Of a stretch of DNA of 64,000 nucleotides, positions 52,573 to 61,335 are shown in pieces (within the stretch, counting starts at the first letter, position 1; each line of letters opens with the position of its first letter). Source of the stretch: Paenibacillus sp. FSL H8-0548 (GTDB lineage Bacteria; Bacillota; Bacilli; Paenibacillales; Paenibacillaceae); NCBI RefSeq assembly GCF_038630985.1, contig NZ_CP152049.1:2933501-2997500 (forward strand), in the 5' to 3' direction. The notes beneath the pieces are model-generated. The model saw nothing but the letters and a program-made list of their open reading frames with translations, was not told the DNA's origin and did not search any database. The position numbers and the translations under genes were made by a program.

Positions 52573-53592
52573 TTGAAGACGATCAAGATGAAAAGGAATA
52601 ATGTGTTAATTACAGGATTATGGTTTGCAGCGGCTGGGGCCCTACTCCTATTATCACTAGTCATAGCGGTGTCTTTCGGGGCGAAGGACTTTAGCCTAAA
52701 TGAAGTGTGGACCGCCGTCTTTGCCTACAATCCCGATGCATCTGCACATCAAATCATGCATGAGTACAGGTTTCCGCGTGTATTGGGGGCCGCTGTAACC
52801 GGTATGGCATTCGCTGTTGCTGGTGCATTGATGCAAGGCGTTACTCGAAATCCGTTGGCAGACACGGGCATTCTAGGTGTGAATGCGGGTGCTGCATTTG
52901 TTGTTGCGCTTTGCTTCGCGTTTCTGCCAGGTATCGCTTATTCGGAGCTTATACTTATGTCCTTCGCCGGTGCAGCACTCAGCACGCTGCTGATCGTTCT
53001 TCTCGGCTCAGCTACGCAGGGAGGACTTCAATCTATTCGCTTGACGATTGCAGGTGCAGTTATTGCTGCTATTCTTCATTCCTTTAGCAGCGGCATTGCG
53101 ATTTATTATGAGCTGAGCCAGGATCTTGCATTCTGGTATGCAGGAGGCGTCGCTGGTGTGAAATGGGAGCATCTGAAGCTGCTTGCACCGATCGTACTCG
53201 TCGTTATACTTGCATCTTCTATCATGGGCCGGTCAATTTCATTTCTTTCACTTGGCGATGAAACGGCGGCAAGTCTTGGCATACATACAGGAAGAGTGAA
53301 AGTGCTCGGCATGACTGCGGCGGTTATTCTAGCTGGCGCCTCCGTTGCAGTGGCGGGCTCAATTGGATTTGTGGGGCTTGTCGTTCCGCATATTGCTAGG
53401 CGAATGGTAGGTGTCGACTATCGTAAGCTTATCCCTTTCTCTGCGCTGCTTGGCGCGATATTGCTCATATGGGCTGATTTCGCTTCACGTATGGTGAATC
53501 CACCCCGTGAATTTGCAATTGGGGCGATGGTAGCCATGGTAGGCGTACCATTCTTCCTCTATCTCGCCCGGCAAGAAAGGCGGGAGCTTTAA
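52573..53592 (+). CDS. FecCD-family iron-siderophore permease 1
   Basis: A 339-residue permease with about ten helices, starting at TTG after GGGAGGAG. The FecCD signature includes HEYRFPRVLGAAVTGMAFAVAGALMQGVTRNPLADTGILG-type sequence and GSIGFVGLVVPHIARRMVG near the C-terminus. It forms half of the transmembrane channel for ferric siderophore uptake. It is followed 2 bp later by the second permease. Confidence 0.95.
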   Translation: MKTIKMKRNNVLITGLWFAAAGALLLLSLVIAVSFGAKDFSLNEVWTAVFAYNPDASAHQIMHEYRFPRVLGAAVTGMAFAVAGALMQGVTRNPLADTGILGVNAGAAFVVALCFAFLPGIAYSELILMSFAGAALSTLLIVLLGSATQGGLQSIRLTIAGAVIAAILHSFSSGIAIYYELSQDLAFWYAGGVAGVKWEHLKLLAPIVLVVILASSIMGRSISFLSLGDETAASLGIHTGRVKVLGMTAAVILAGASVAVAGSIGFVGLVVPHIARRMVGVDYRKLIPFSALLGAILLIWADFASRMVNPPREFAIGAMVAMVGVPFFLYLARQERREL

Positions 53593-53593
53593 T

Positions 53594-54631
53594 ATGGCTA
53601 GTTTGGAGCAGAAACGAACAGTCAAGGCAATCGTCGTCGGACTCATACTACTGATTATAGCAGCCATTGTTGTGGTGGTGAGCTTGAACACAGGAACGAT
53701 CCGTCTGTCTTCCGCTGCCATCTGGAGGACACTTCTTGGCGGAGGAGCTGCAGACGAGAACCTTGTTCTGTTTGAATACAGACTGCCGCGTATCGTTGTT
53801 ACAGTGCTTGCAGGTATCGGGCTTGGCATATCCGGTGCCGTATTGCAGGGGGTGTCCCGCAATTCACTTGCCGACCCCGGTATTCTCGGCATTAATGCCG
53901 GCGCCGCTCTAGGGCTGATTTTGTTTGTCTCTTTCTTTAGAAACATGGAAGGTCCGTCTACGCTGCTTATTCCGCTGTTTGCCTTTGCTGGAGGAGCATG
54001 CATATCGCTGCTAATCTTTGTCCTTGCGTATGATCGCTTTAAAGGATTGATCCCGATTCGGCTGCTGCTTGTCGGCATCGCGGTTGAGGCAGGCATCAGT
54101 GCGTTTACGCTGTTTCTGTCACTTCGGCTTGATGAGGACACGTACGCATTTGCAGCGAGATGGCTTGCCGGCAGTGTATGGGGCAGGGAATGGGTCAATG
54201 TTCTAGCACTGCTGCCGTGGATTGTCCTGTTCGTTCCAATTGTGTATATGCATTCCCGCACGCTTGATTTATTTGCATTGGGAGATGAAACGGCTTCTGG
54301 AGTCGGCAGTCATGTCGGACGCAATCGGCTGGTGATGACGAGCCTTGCGGTAGCATTAGCCTGCGCAAGTGTCTCCATGGCAGGTGGAATTGGCTTTATA
54401 GGGCTGATCGCTCCTCATATCGCAAGGCGGCTCGTCGGACCTCAGCATCGGCATTTTCTGCCCATTGCCGGACTTATCGGGCTAGTCATACTTGTAACCG
54501 CCGACACAGTTGGCAGATCATTATTTCAGCCGAATGCCATTCCGGCTGGCATTGTCGTTGCCGCAATCGGCGGGCCTTATTTCTTATATTTGCTTTTGCA
54601 GTCCAAACCTAACCTTCGGAGGAATCGATAA
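53594..54631 (+). CDS. FecCD-family iron-siderophore permease 2
   Basis: A 345-residue permease paralogous to the upstream one. YRLPRIVVTVLAGIGLGISGAVLQGVSRNSLADPGILG-type region and GGIGFIGLIAPHIARRLVG are the FecCD motifs. It is 2 bp from the first permease and directly adjoins the binding protein gene, so the three are one operon under the Fur box. Confidence 0.95.
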   Translation: MASLEQKRTVKAIVVGLILLIIAAIVVVVSLNTGTIRLSSAAIWRTLLGGGAADENLVLFEYRLPRIVVTVLAGIGLGISGAVLQGVSRNSLADPGILGINAGAALGLILFVSFFRNMEGPSTLLIPLFAFAGGACISLLIFVLAYDRFKGLIPIRLLLVGIAVEAGISAFTLFLSLRLDEDTYAFAARWLAGSVWGREWVNVLALLPWIVLFVPIVYMHSRTLDLFALGDETASGVGSHVGRNRLVMTSLAVALACASVSMAGGIGFIGLIAPHIARRLVGPQHRHFLPIAGLIGLVILVTADTVGRSLFQPNAIPAGIVVAAIGGPYFLYLLLQSKPNLRRNR

Positions 54632-54632
54632 C

Positions 54633-55595
54633 ATGAATAGAAAATGGCTTACTTTATTAGTATCACTACTGCTGATTGCTGTATTATCAGCATGCGGAGG
54701 CAAGGCTGCTTCCAATCAATCTAATGCTGCCTCAGACGCTCCTTCACAGGCTCCGACGGAAGCGCCGGCAGCAGGTGATGTCGTAGCTGGACATGATGCG
54801 GATGCGAGAATCGCATCCATGTCCATACATATTACGAACAATTTGCTTGCACTTGGCATTAAGCCGGCAGGCTCTGTAGTTGGCGGTGACGTGAAAGATT
54901 TCTTGCCTCACGTAGCCGACCAATTGCAAGGGGCTGTAAAGCTCGGCGTGGTAACAGATCCGGATATGGAATCCATATTGGCACTGAAGCCGGACGTTAT
55001 CTATTTGGACGAAGTATACTCGGGTGAAGACCTAGACAAGTTCGAGAAGATCGCTCCTGCCGTTAGCATCGATATGGATCAGGGCACTTGGCTCGACCAT
55101 TTGACGCGGATCGCGCAGCATGTCGGCAAGGAGAAGGAGGCAGAAGCCTTCATTGCTGATTACGCCAAGAAAGCAGAGCGGGTTAAAGAAATGATTGACG
55201 CCAAGCTAGGAGCAGAAGCTAAGGTCATGGCCATTCGGATGACGGCCAAGGAGCTGCGAGTCATGGGCATGAAACGCCCAGTGGGTCCAATTATGTTCGA
55301 GGATTTGGGCTTGAACCCAGCTGCCGGCGTCGAGAAAATAACGGATGAGCCTTTTGCCGTCATATCTCAAGAAGTACTGCCAGACTTTGATGCCGATGCG
55401 ATATTCGTCATTATCAGCAAAGGAAACGAAGCGCAGGCGAGATTCGATGAGCTTGCCAAAAATGTCGTTTGGCAAAACCTTAAAGCTGTGAAAAACAATC
55501 AAGTATACGTGTTGGATGGTCAGAAATGGCTGGATTATTCTTCACTTGGGCACAGCATGGCACTGGATGATGCGGAAAAACTATTTTCAAAGTAA
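54633..55595 (+). CDS. Iron-siderophore ABC transporter binding lipoprotein
   Basis: A 320-residue FepB/FeuA-type lipoprotein. GGAGG precedes the ATG at 54633; the longer frame from 54510 overlaps the permease and is rejected. The lipobox is LSAC, followed by an Ala/Ser/Pro linker. ARIASMSIHITNNLLALGIKPAGSV, ILALKPDVIYLDEVYSGEDLDKFEKIAP and VYVLDGQKWLDYSSLG are typical of the class III binding fold. The operon has no ATPase gene, so a shared YusV/FhuC-type ATPase encoded elsewhere is expected. Confidence 0.95.
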   Translation: MNRKWLTLLVSLLLIAVLSACGGKAASNQSNAASDAPSQAPTEAPAAGDVVAGHDADARIASMSIHITNNLLALGIKPAGSVVGGDVKDFLPHVADQLQGAVKLGVVTDPDMESILALKPDVIYLDEVYSGEDLDKFEKIAPAVSIDMDQGTWLDHLTRIAQHVGKEKEAEAFIADYAKKAERVKEMIDAKLGAEAKVMAIRMTAKELRVMGMKRPVGPIMFEDLGLNPAAGVEKITDEPFAVISQEVLPDFDADAIFVIISKGNEAQARFDELAKNVVWQNLKAVKNNQVYVLDGQKWLDYSSLGHSMALDDAEKLFSK

Positions 55596-55611
55596 GGCAA
55601 TAGCAAAGGAT

Positions 55612-55654
55612 GGACCGCCGCAGAGGAGCAATGGCTTCTGCGGCGGTCCGTTTT
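55612..55654 (+). terminator. Terminator of the siderophore operon
   Basis: GGACCGCCGCAGA and TCTGCGGCGGTCC pair perfectly across a 12-nt loop, followed by TTTT. Confidence 0.88.
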
Positions 55655-55777
55655 ATATAGGAGTTTCAGCTTCGACGGCAGCGGGTATAATGTATGTAAC
55701 CTATCTGGCGGAGAAGGCTTGCTGCAGTTGCAATCAGGCAAGCCAGGTCTATTTGAATGAGAGAAGAAGGTGCACAT

Positions 55778-56857
55778 ATGGCTAGACATAACCGCTTCAT
55801 CCGCTGGTGTATTACGATTATATTGGTGCTTATTATTATTTATCTGGGGTCACTCGTAGATTTTATATTCAAGCCAATTCTTTCGTTATTCAGCATGAGT
55901 ATCATTCCGCTGATGCTGGCGGGCTTTTTTTACTATTTGCTGCGTCCGCTGGTCGGTCTGATGGAACGCCGAAAGGTTAATCGTACGTTGGCTATTTTGT
56001 TCATCTATTTGGCCTTCGCCATCATTATAATTGGTTTTAGTATTTGGGTTTGGCCTTCCTTGCGAACACAATTAATTAATTTAGTTGATTCTGCTCCAAC
56101 GCTCTTCACCTCTTTAAGAAAGCAAGTGGAAGAGCTTGAGCGCAACGGCTTTTTATCATCCTTTTTGCCGCAAAATTCAAATCTGCTCACTAAGCTGACG
56201 GAGTATTTAAACAAAGGCTTTACTCTACTTACAGAGTATTTTTCCGGATTGCTTACGTTTTTCTCCAATTTTGCAATTGTGCTGATTACCTTTCCGATCC
56301 TGCTATTTTATATGCTTAAGGAGGGTGGGAAGTTTGGTGAGCAAATCGTTCGGTTTATTCCGAAGCGCTTCCGTCATGACGGAGGTGAGGTTATGGATGA
56401 GATTGACCATATGCTTAGCAGCTTTATCGTTGGGCGGGTAATCGTCAATGTTGCGCTCGGTGTTTTGATGTATATTGGCTTTCTCATCATTGATTTGCCT
56501 TATGCGCTTTTGCTCACTGTCGTGGCGGTCATACTTAATTTCATTCCGTTTATCGGTTCCTTTTTATCCTCGGTGCCTATTGTTATTATTGGATTTATTG
56601 AATCACCGTCTATTGCGATTTGGTCGATTGTCATTATAACGATTGCCCAGCAAATTCAGGATAATTTAATTGGGCCTTACGTTTTTGGCAAGCAGCTGGA
56701 TATTCATCCGCTGACGACCATTCTACTCGTGTTGGTTGGAGGGGATATTGGAGGGATTTTAGGTATTTTACTTATTATTCCGATCTATATGATTTTGAAA
56801 ATTGTTTATAGCAAAGTATATGTGTTGTTTTTTAAGCAGCGATGGGAAAATGCCTAA
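55778..56857 (+). CDS. AI-2E family transporter (PerM/YtvI-like)
   Basis: A 359-residue membrane protein with about eight helices. The start at 55778 follows AAGGTG; an in-frame ATG at 55757 is possible. The AI-2E/PerM pattern includes FYYLLRPLVGLMERRKVNR near the N-terminus, then LLFYMLKEGGKFGEQIVRFIPKRFR, and at the end NFIPFIGSFLSSVPIVIIG and IQDNLIGPYVFGKQLDIHPLTTILLVLVGGDIGGILGI-type sequence. Members export or exchange small molecules or ions (for example Na+/Li+); the substrate is not known. Confidence 0.93.
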   Translation: MARHNRFIRWCITIILVLIIIYLGSLVDFIFKPILSLFSMSIIPLMLAGFFYYLLRPLVGLMERRKVNRTLAILFIYLAFAIIIIGFSIWVWPSLRTQLINLVDSAPTLFTSLRKQVEELERNGFLSSFLPQNSNLLTKLTEYLNKGFTLLTEYFSGLLTFFSNFAIVLITFPILLFYMLKEGGKFGEQIVRFIPKRFRHDGGEVMDEIDHMLSSFIVGRVIVNVALGVLMYIGFLIIDLPYALLLTVVAVILNFIPFIGSFLSSVPIVIIGFIESPSIAIWSIVIITIAQQIQDNLIGPYVFGKQLDIHPLTTILLVLVGGDIGGILGILLIIPIYMILKIVYSKVYVLFFKQRWENA

Positions 56858-56951
56858 ACAGATCTTCCATAAAGGATGCGTATTTACAAGGCTTTTGGTA
56901 TAATGACGTCGGATTAGACAAATTAACCGAAAGTACGGTGGCTGAATTCTT

Positions 56952-57776
56952 ATGGGTATAATTGCTTTGGAAAATAAACGAATTGTCATTGCGGGCTCTC
57001 GAAAAACAGATGAGATGTGCTTAATCGTAGAAAAACAGGGCGGAGATCCTGTTGTTCGTTCGCTGCAAGGCTTGACGATGTTTGATGAGGAGCTGCTTGA
57101 GGCGCCGCTGCGGAAATTCGCAGAGCAGGGGGCGGATTGGGTTATTCTGACGACAGGAATGGGCTCGGACAGCTTGATCGCTGCGGCAGAGAAGCTAGGT
57201 ATCGGACAAGTTGTTCTTGAGCGCTTCACTAAGGCGAAAATTGCAACAAGAGGCTACAAAACCTCTGCGTTCGTGAAGCGCAGCGGACTTAAGGCTATCG
57301 TCAGCGATGACGATGGGACGATGCAGGGACTGATGGACAACCTCGCGGCCTATGACTTTAAAGGTCAAAGTGTTTGGATACAGCTGCATGGAGAACCGGC
57401 GCCAGAGCTGGAGCAATATCTTAAAGGAAAAGGTGCGACGACGGTGGAAGCGGTTCTGCCCTATAAGCATGTTCCGCCAGCTAGTGCTACATTAGAAACA
57501 CTTATCGAGGAGCTTGCGGCGGGAGCAGTCGATGCCGTTTGCTTTACAACTGCGGTGCAGGTGCATTATTTGTTTAAGTATGCAATTGAAACGGGCCGCA
57601 AGGAGCTGCTGCTGCATGCCTTCGCTGAAACAATTGTTGCAGCTGCAGTGGGCAAGGTTACAGCCGAGGCGTTGAAGGAATATGGGGTTCAGCGAATTAT
57701 TGTCCCAGAATTAGAGAGAATGGGTGCTTTGATTATTGAGATTGGTCGATACTATGCGATATCCCAATTGGAATAG
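56952..57776 (+). CDS. Uroporphyrinogen-III synthase-like (HemD fold) protein
   Basis: A 274-residue two-lobed HemD-type protein. RIVIAGSRKTDEMCLIVEKQGGDPVVRSLQ opens the first lobe; WVILTTGMGSDSLIAAAEKLG, IATRGYKTSAFVKRSGL, and AVCFTTAVQVHYLFKYAIETG with VAAAVGKVTAEALKEYGVQ form the family pattern. It is not in a hem cluster, and in Paenibacillus such stand-alone copies are often annotated as HemD or as accessory regulators. Catalysis of uroporphyrinogen III formation is possible but not shown. A terminator follows. Confidence 0.85.
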   Translation: MGIIALENKRIVIAGSRKTDEMCLIVEKQGGDPVVRSLQGLTMFDEELLEAPLRKFAEQGADWVILTTGMGSDSLIAAAEKLGIGQVVLERFTKAKIATRGYKTSAFVKRSGLKAIVSDDDGTMQGLMDNLAAYDFKGQSVWIQLHGEPAPELEQYLKGKGATTVEAVLPYKHVPPASATLETLIEELAAGAVDAVCFTTAVQVHYLFKYAIETGRKELLLHAFAETIVAAAVGKVTAEALKEYGVQRIIVPELERMGALIIEIGRYYAISQLE

Positions 57777-57795
57777 ACAAGGCATCAAAATAGCG

Positions 57796-57845
57796 AAGCG
57801 GTGTTGCTCTCAGCCTTAAGGCTTGGAGCGACACCGCTTTTTTAT
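57796..57845 (+). terminator. Terminator of the HemD-like gene
   Basis: AAGCGGTGT and ACACCGCTTTTTTA with inner GCTC/GAGC and AGCC/GGCT pairs form a long hairpin with a T run. Confidence 0.88.
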
Positions 57846-57886
57846 TCCGGTTAAGTATGCGAGGGAAGCTTCAAGAGGCGGAGCTC

Positions 57887-58552
57887 TTAAAACATTTTGT
57901 CCAAATGCTCGATTGGCCTCATGAGATTATGCTTCATTAGACGGGCAGCTGCTTCTGCATCACGTGCTTCGAGCGCATCAATAATGGCTTCATGGTCGGC
58001 TACCGCAGCTTGTGATTCCCAATTTGGGCGTTTGATAAAAATATATTTATATCTCCGAATATGCATTTGCAGGGAGGAACAGAAAGTGAGAATATGCTGA
58101 TTATTGGCGATGTGCAAAATAGTTTCATGGAACTTCTCATCAAATTCCATCGCTTCGTATAATTGTTCATTTTTGACATGCTTGTTGAAGCTTGCGTTGA
58201 TCGCGCGTAGCTGCTCGATATGCTCTTGCTGGCAATTTACAGTTGCAAGCTCCGCTGCGAGCGTATGTAGAGCTGTTAGAGGCGCATAAAGTTTAATAAT
58301 ATCCGCTTTCTCAAGGGTAGTCACCCGTGTTTCCTTGCCTGGGAACGTCTGAATAAGCCCTTGAACCTCAAGTAATTGGAAGGCTTCTCTAATAGGCGTA
58401 CGGCTTACGCCAAGCGCTACGGCAAGTGCTGTGTCATTTAACTTTTCTCCTGGCTGGAGCGTTCCGTCGATGATCCATTTTTGCAGCTGGGTCAAGGTGC
58501 GCTCTTTGGCGGATAATCTAATCGGTGTTGTATAATCCGTCGGGATCGGCAT
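57887..58552 (-). CDS. GntR-family regulator with FCD domain
   Basis: A 221-residue regulator. The N-terminal winged helix reads LQKWIIDGTLQPGEKLNDTALAVALGVSRTPIREAFQLLEVQGL, and the all-helical FCD domain follows, with metal-binding-type residues in EFDEKFHETILHIANNQ and VADHEAIIDALEARDAEAAARLMKHNL. FCD regulators sense organic acids or sugar acids. The divergent gene is an MFS transporter, and shared palindromic sites in the gap suggest it is the target. Confidence 0.93.
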   Translation of the reverse strand: MPIPTDYTTPIRLSAKERTLTQLQKWIIDGTLQPGEKLNDTALAVALGVSRTPIREAFQLLEVQGLIQTFPGKETRVTTLEKADIIKLYAPLTALHTLAAELATVNCQQEHIEQLRAINASFNKHVKNEQLYEAMEFDEKFHETILHIANNQHILTFCSSLQMHIRRYKYIFIKRPNWESQAAVADHEAIIDALEARDAEAAARLMKHNLMRPIEHLDKMF

Positions 58553-58699
58553 CGGAGACCCTCCTTTATATGAATGTAATGTTGTAAATAGATAATCAGA
58601 ATAACACTATATAATATATCGCACGATTGACGATTGACGCAAATCACCTGCTAGCGAAAAAAGATATATTGCTTTTGAGCAGGATAGGAAATATAATAT

Positions 58700-58718
58700 G
58701 CGATATATTGCATATCGC
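58700..58718. promoter_or_regulatory. Palindromic operator upstream of the MFS gene
   Basis: GCGATAT and ATATCGC form a perfect inverted repeat with a 5-bp centre. Related sequences lie at 58614-58622 (ATATATCGC) and near 58664-58673 (GATATATTGC) in the same 200-bp gap, so three GntR sites are likely. Confidence 0.6.
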
Positions 58719-58751
58719 AAAGCCTACTCGAAAAATGAAGGAGACATTAGC

Positions 58752-59987
58752 ATGTCCAGCAATCAAGCTTCAGTTGCAGTATCGCCATCCGCTATAAAGA
58801 CAATATTTCCTTTACTGTTTGCAATCAGCTTCGTACATCTAATTAATGACACGATTCAATCGGTCGTACCGGCATTATTTCCTATTTTAAAAGATTCTTT
58901 ATCGCTCAGCTTTGCACAAATTGGCCTAATTTCGTTAATGATTAATTTGACGGCTGCGCTGCTGCAGCCTGTCATTGGCATTTTCTCCGACTCACACCCT
59001 AAGCCGATGATGCTTCCTATTGGCATGTTATTTACGTTAGGGGGAGTTGCCGCACTCTCTTATGCAACCCAATTCTGGATGGTGATGACAGCGGTCATGC
59101 TGATCGGTATTGGATCAGCGGTATTCCATCCGATTTCTGCACGTGTTGCCTATATGGCAGCAGGAAAGCGGAAGGGAACTGGACAATCTATTTTTCAATT
59201 CGGGGGCAATCTCGGGCAATCGCTCGCTCCTATTATGACTGCGGTGCTTTTTGTACATACGGGACAGCGCGGCGTCATTTGGTTTGCTTTAGTCGTTACG
59301 ATTGGCGTCATCATCCAGTTCAATGTGGCAAAATGGTACGGGAATCAGCTTTCGCTTATGCCTGTCTCAAGCTCGAAGAAAGCGGCGAAGCCAGCTTCCA
59401 ATTTGAATGTGACCACAGGCAAGGTTGTGTTTGCCATCACGATTCTAATGATTCTTGTGTTTTCTAAAAACGTATATATAGCGGCAATAAGCAGCTATTA
59501 TTCCTTTTACGCGATCGAGCATTTTGGTCTTTCGGTCAGTCAGGCACAAATCGTGTTGTTCGTGTTTCTTGCAGCGAATGTTATCGGTCTGCTCCTTGGC
59601 GGTATGCTCGCAGATAGATTTAGCCGGCGCAGCTTGATATGGTTCTCGATATTGGGAACGGCACCGTTCGCACTGCTGCTGCCTTACGCCAATCTAACGT
59701 TTTCCATTATATTGATCTTCTTTGCCGGATTGATATTAGCCTCAGCCTTCTCTGTCATACTGGTGTATGCCAATGAGCTGCTGCCAGGCAGAGTAGGGCT
59801 GGTATCGGGAGTTTTTTTCGGAATGGCGTTCGGTCTTGCCGGTATTGGTTCTGCCGTACTTGGCAATTTGGCGGATGAGATGGGCATCGAATTTGTAATC
59901 CGCTGCACCTCCTATTTGCCTCTGCTCGGCATGCTCACGATACTGCTTCCTTCCGATCGGAAAGGGCAAGCAGAGCAAATAAGTTAA
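58752..59987 (+). CDS. MFS transporter (fosmidomycin-resistance type)
   Basis: A 411-residue major facilitator. The start at 58752 follows GAAGGAG; an ATG at 58698 lies within the operator. The N-terminal FAISFVHLINDTIQSVVPALFPILKDSLSLSFAQIG region is characteristic of the Fsr (fosmidomycin resistance) branch, and the loop 8-9 motif reads LADRFSRRSL. About 12 helices are seen. It may export drugs or metabolites; it is paired with the divergent GntR/FCD regulator. Confidence 0.92.
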   Translation: MSSNQASVAVSPSAIKTIFPLLFAISFVHLINDTIQSVVPALFPILKDSLSLSFAQIGLISLMINLTAALLQPVIGIFSDSHPKPMMLPIGMLFTLGGVAALSYATQFWMVMTAVMLIGIGSAVFHPISARVAYMAAGKRKGTGQSIFQFGGNLGQSLAPIMTAVLFVHTGQRGVIWFALVVTIGVIIQFNVAKWYGNQLSLMPVSSSKKAAKPASNLNVTTGKVVFAITILMILVFSKNVYIAAISSYYSFYAIEHFGLSVSQAQIVLFVFLAANVIGLLLGGMLADRFSRRSLIWFSILGTAPFALLLPYANLTFSIILIFFAGLILASAFSVILVYANELLPGRVGLVSGVFFGMAFGLAGIGSAVLGNLADEMGIEFVIRCTSYLPLLGMLTILLPSDRKGQAEQIS

Positions 59988-60122
59988 GCAGCCAGGGATT
60001 GTAGGGCGTTAAACGAAGCTCTGAGAGGACGAATTTCTCACTTGGACAATTTCCACGTTTTTCACTGGGCACATACAATGATGGTGTATAGCTTATAAAG
60101 GTGCTGGAAGGGGAGACGTGCT

Positions 60123-60209
60123 GTGAGTAAACGGACCTTAATGATTTTATCGTTGGTCATTTACGTTTTGCTAGCCATCTTATTCCTGATATTATCTATT
60201 GTCCAGTAA
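60123..60209 (+). CDS. 28-residue membrane microprotein
   Basis: A GTG-initiated ORF with GGGGAG about 8 bp upstream. It encodes a basic N-terminus (SKRTL) and one hydrophobic helix (MILSLVIYVLLAILFLILSIV). A strong terminator follows 20 bp after the stop, so it looks like a stand-alone small gene. No family is recognised. The region 59988-60122 before it shows no other feature. Confidence 0.5.
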   Translation: MSKRTLMILSLVIYVLLAILFLILSIVQ

Positions 60210-60229
60210 ACACATAACAAAGCAACAAG

Positions 60230-60281
60230 CAAGGGCTGCCCTATAAGTAGAATATTCTACTTACAAGGCAGCCCTTGTTTA
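60230..60281. terminator. Terminator between microprotein and AraC gene
   Basis: CAAGGGCTGCC and GGCAGCCCTTG form the outer stem and AAGTAGAATATTCTACTT an inner one; the A- and T-rich flanks suit both directions. Confidence 0.85.
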
Positions 60282-60293
60282 TTGAGGAAGCGG

Positions 60294-61175
60294 CTATTTG
60301 CTCAGGCTGCTCTGATTCTGCTTCATTTTACGAAAATCCTTCGGAACGATACCTTTAGACTCGCGAAAAATACGTGAAAATGTTTTGTAGGAGCCGTAGC
60401 CCACCTCAAGTGCAATTTCCGCTACGCTCATCTCCGTTGAGACTAATAAGCTGCAAGCATGCCGCAATCGCAAATCATGCAGAAAATGAACGAAGGTTTG
60501 TCCAGTCGTTTGCTTAATGACCTCACTGATCCGAGAAACGCTAAGCGAGAAGCGGCTTGCAAGGTCGGACAGCGCAAGCTCATCCTGATAATGGAGATGA
60601 ATATAATGAATGATCGGCCAGACGGAGGCGTTAGGCCTCGCTGATATCGTCGCTACAGAGATAGAAGATGGGGATTTCCGACGGTACCGGTCAAAGCAAG
60701 CTAAAATTTCCTTTAGCCTGACTTGAAGCATCGTTTGCCGCCAAGGTTCATTTCCCGTATATTCGTGGTACATATCTTCGATCAAATGCTTTATTCGGTC
60801 GTTGTCAGGGCCGCTCAGTTGAACAAAAGGCAGCATAGCACTCTGCTCAATTAGGTCCATCAAGCTTTCCTCTTGCCTTGGCTCCATGAGCAGATCCATG
60901 CTGAACATACAATTATAGAGTACGAGCGTATGGCCGGGTTCTGTAAATATTTCGTGCACCTGATAAGGCAGCACAAACGTGAACGTACCTGGGAGCATCG
61001 GATGGCGGGCATCATTGATCAATTCACTGCCTTTTCCATCGACGACATAAGAAAACTCCAAAAAGTCATGCCGATGCTGACGAAAGCCGCTAACCAGACG
61101 ATTTAGGCTAATATGCAGCGGAGAAGAAGTGTTCATATTTGGATACGTTTTCAAATAATCAGGTATATAGGTCAT
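60294..61175 (-). CDS. AraC-family transcriptional regulator
   Basis: A 293-residue regulator with an N-terminal cupin-like sugar-binding domain (FRQHRHDFLEFSYVVDGKGSELIND) and a C-terminal pair of helix-turn-helices (LALSDLASRFSLSVSRISEVI and SVAEIALEVGYGSYKTFSRIF). It is divergent from the dehydrogenase/isomerase pair at 61.3-63.3 kb and likely activates it in response to a sugar. The effector is unknown. Confidence 0.94.
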   Translation of the reverse strand: MTYIPDYLKTYPNMNTSSPLHISLNRLVSGFRQHRHDFLEFSYVVDGKGSELINDARHPMLPGTFTFVLPYQVHEIFTEPGHTLVLYNCMFSMDLLMEPRQEESLMDLIEQSAMLPFVQLSGPDNDRIKHLIEDMYHEYTGNEPWRQTMLQVRLKEILACFDRYRRKSPSSISVATISARPNASVWPIIHYIHLHYQDELALSDLASRFSLSVSRISEVIKQTTGQTFVHFLHDLRLRHACSLLVSTEMSVAEIALEVGYGSYKTFSRIFRESKGIVPKDFRKMKQNQSSLSK

Positions 61176-61335
61176 GAAATAATGGTTTCCTCCGAAATAC
61201 TGAGACTTTTATCGAAAAACAAGCACGATTTCTCATCCCGTTTATTCTAACATAAATAAAGAGATCAGGCGTTAGTAAAAGCGGCTGCTTGTGAAACGAG
61301 TTTTGTTGATCAAATACATTTTAGGAGGAACAACA

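Noticed and set aside
54510..54632. Long form of the siderophore-binding protein
   Set aside because: It overlaps the permease by 120 bp and hides the lipoprotein signal; GGAGG fixes the start at 54633.
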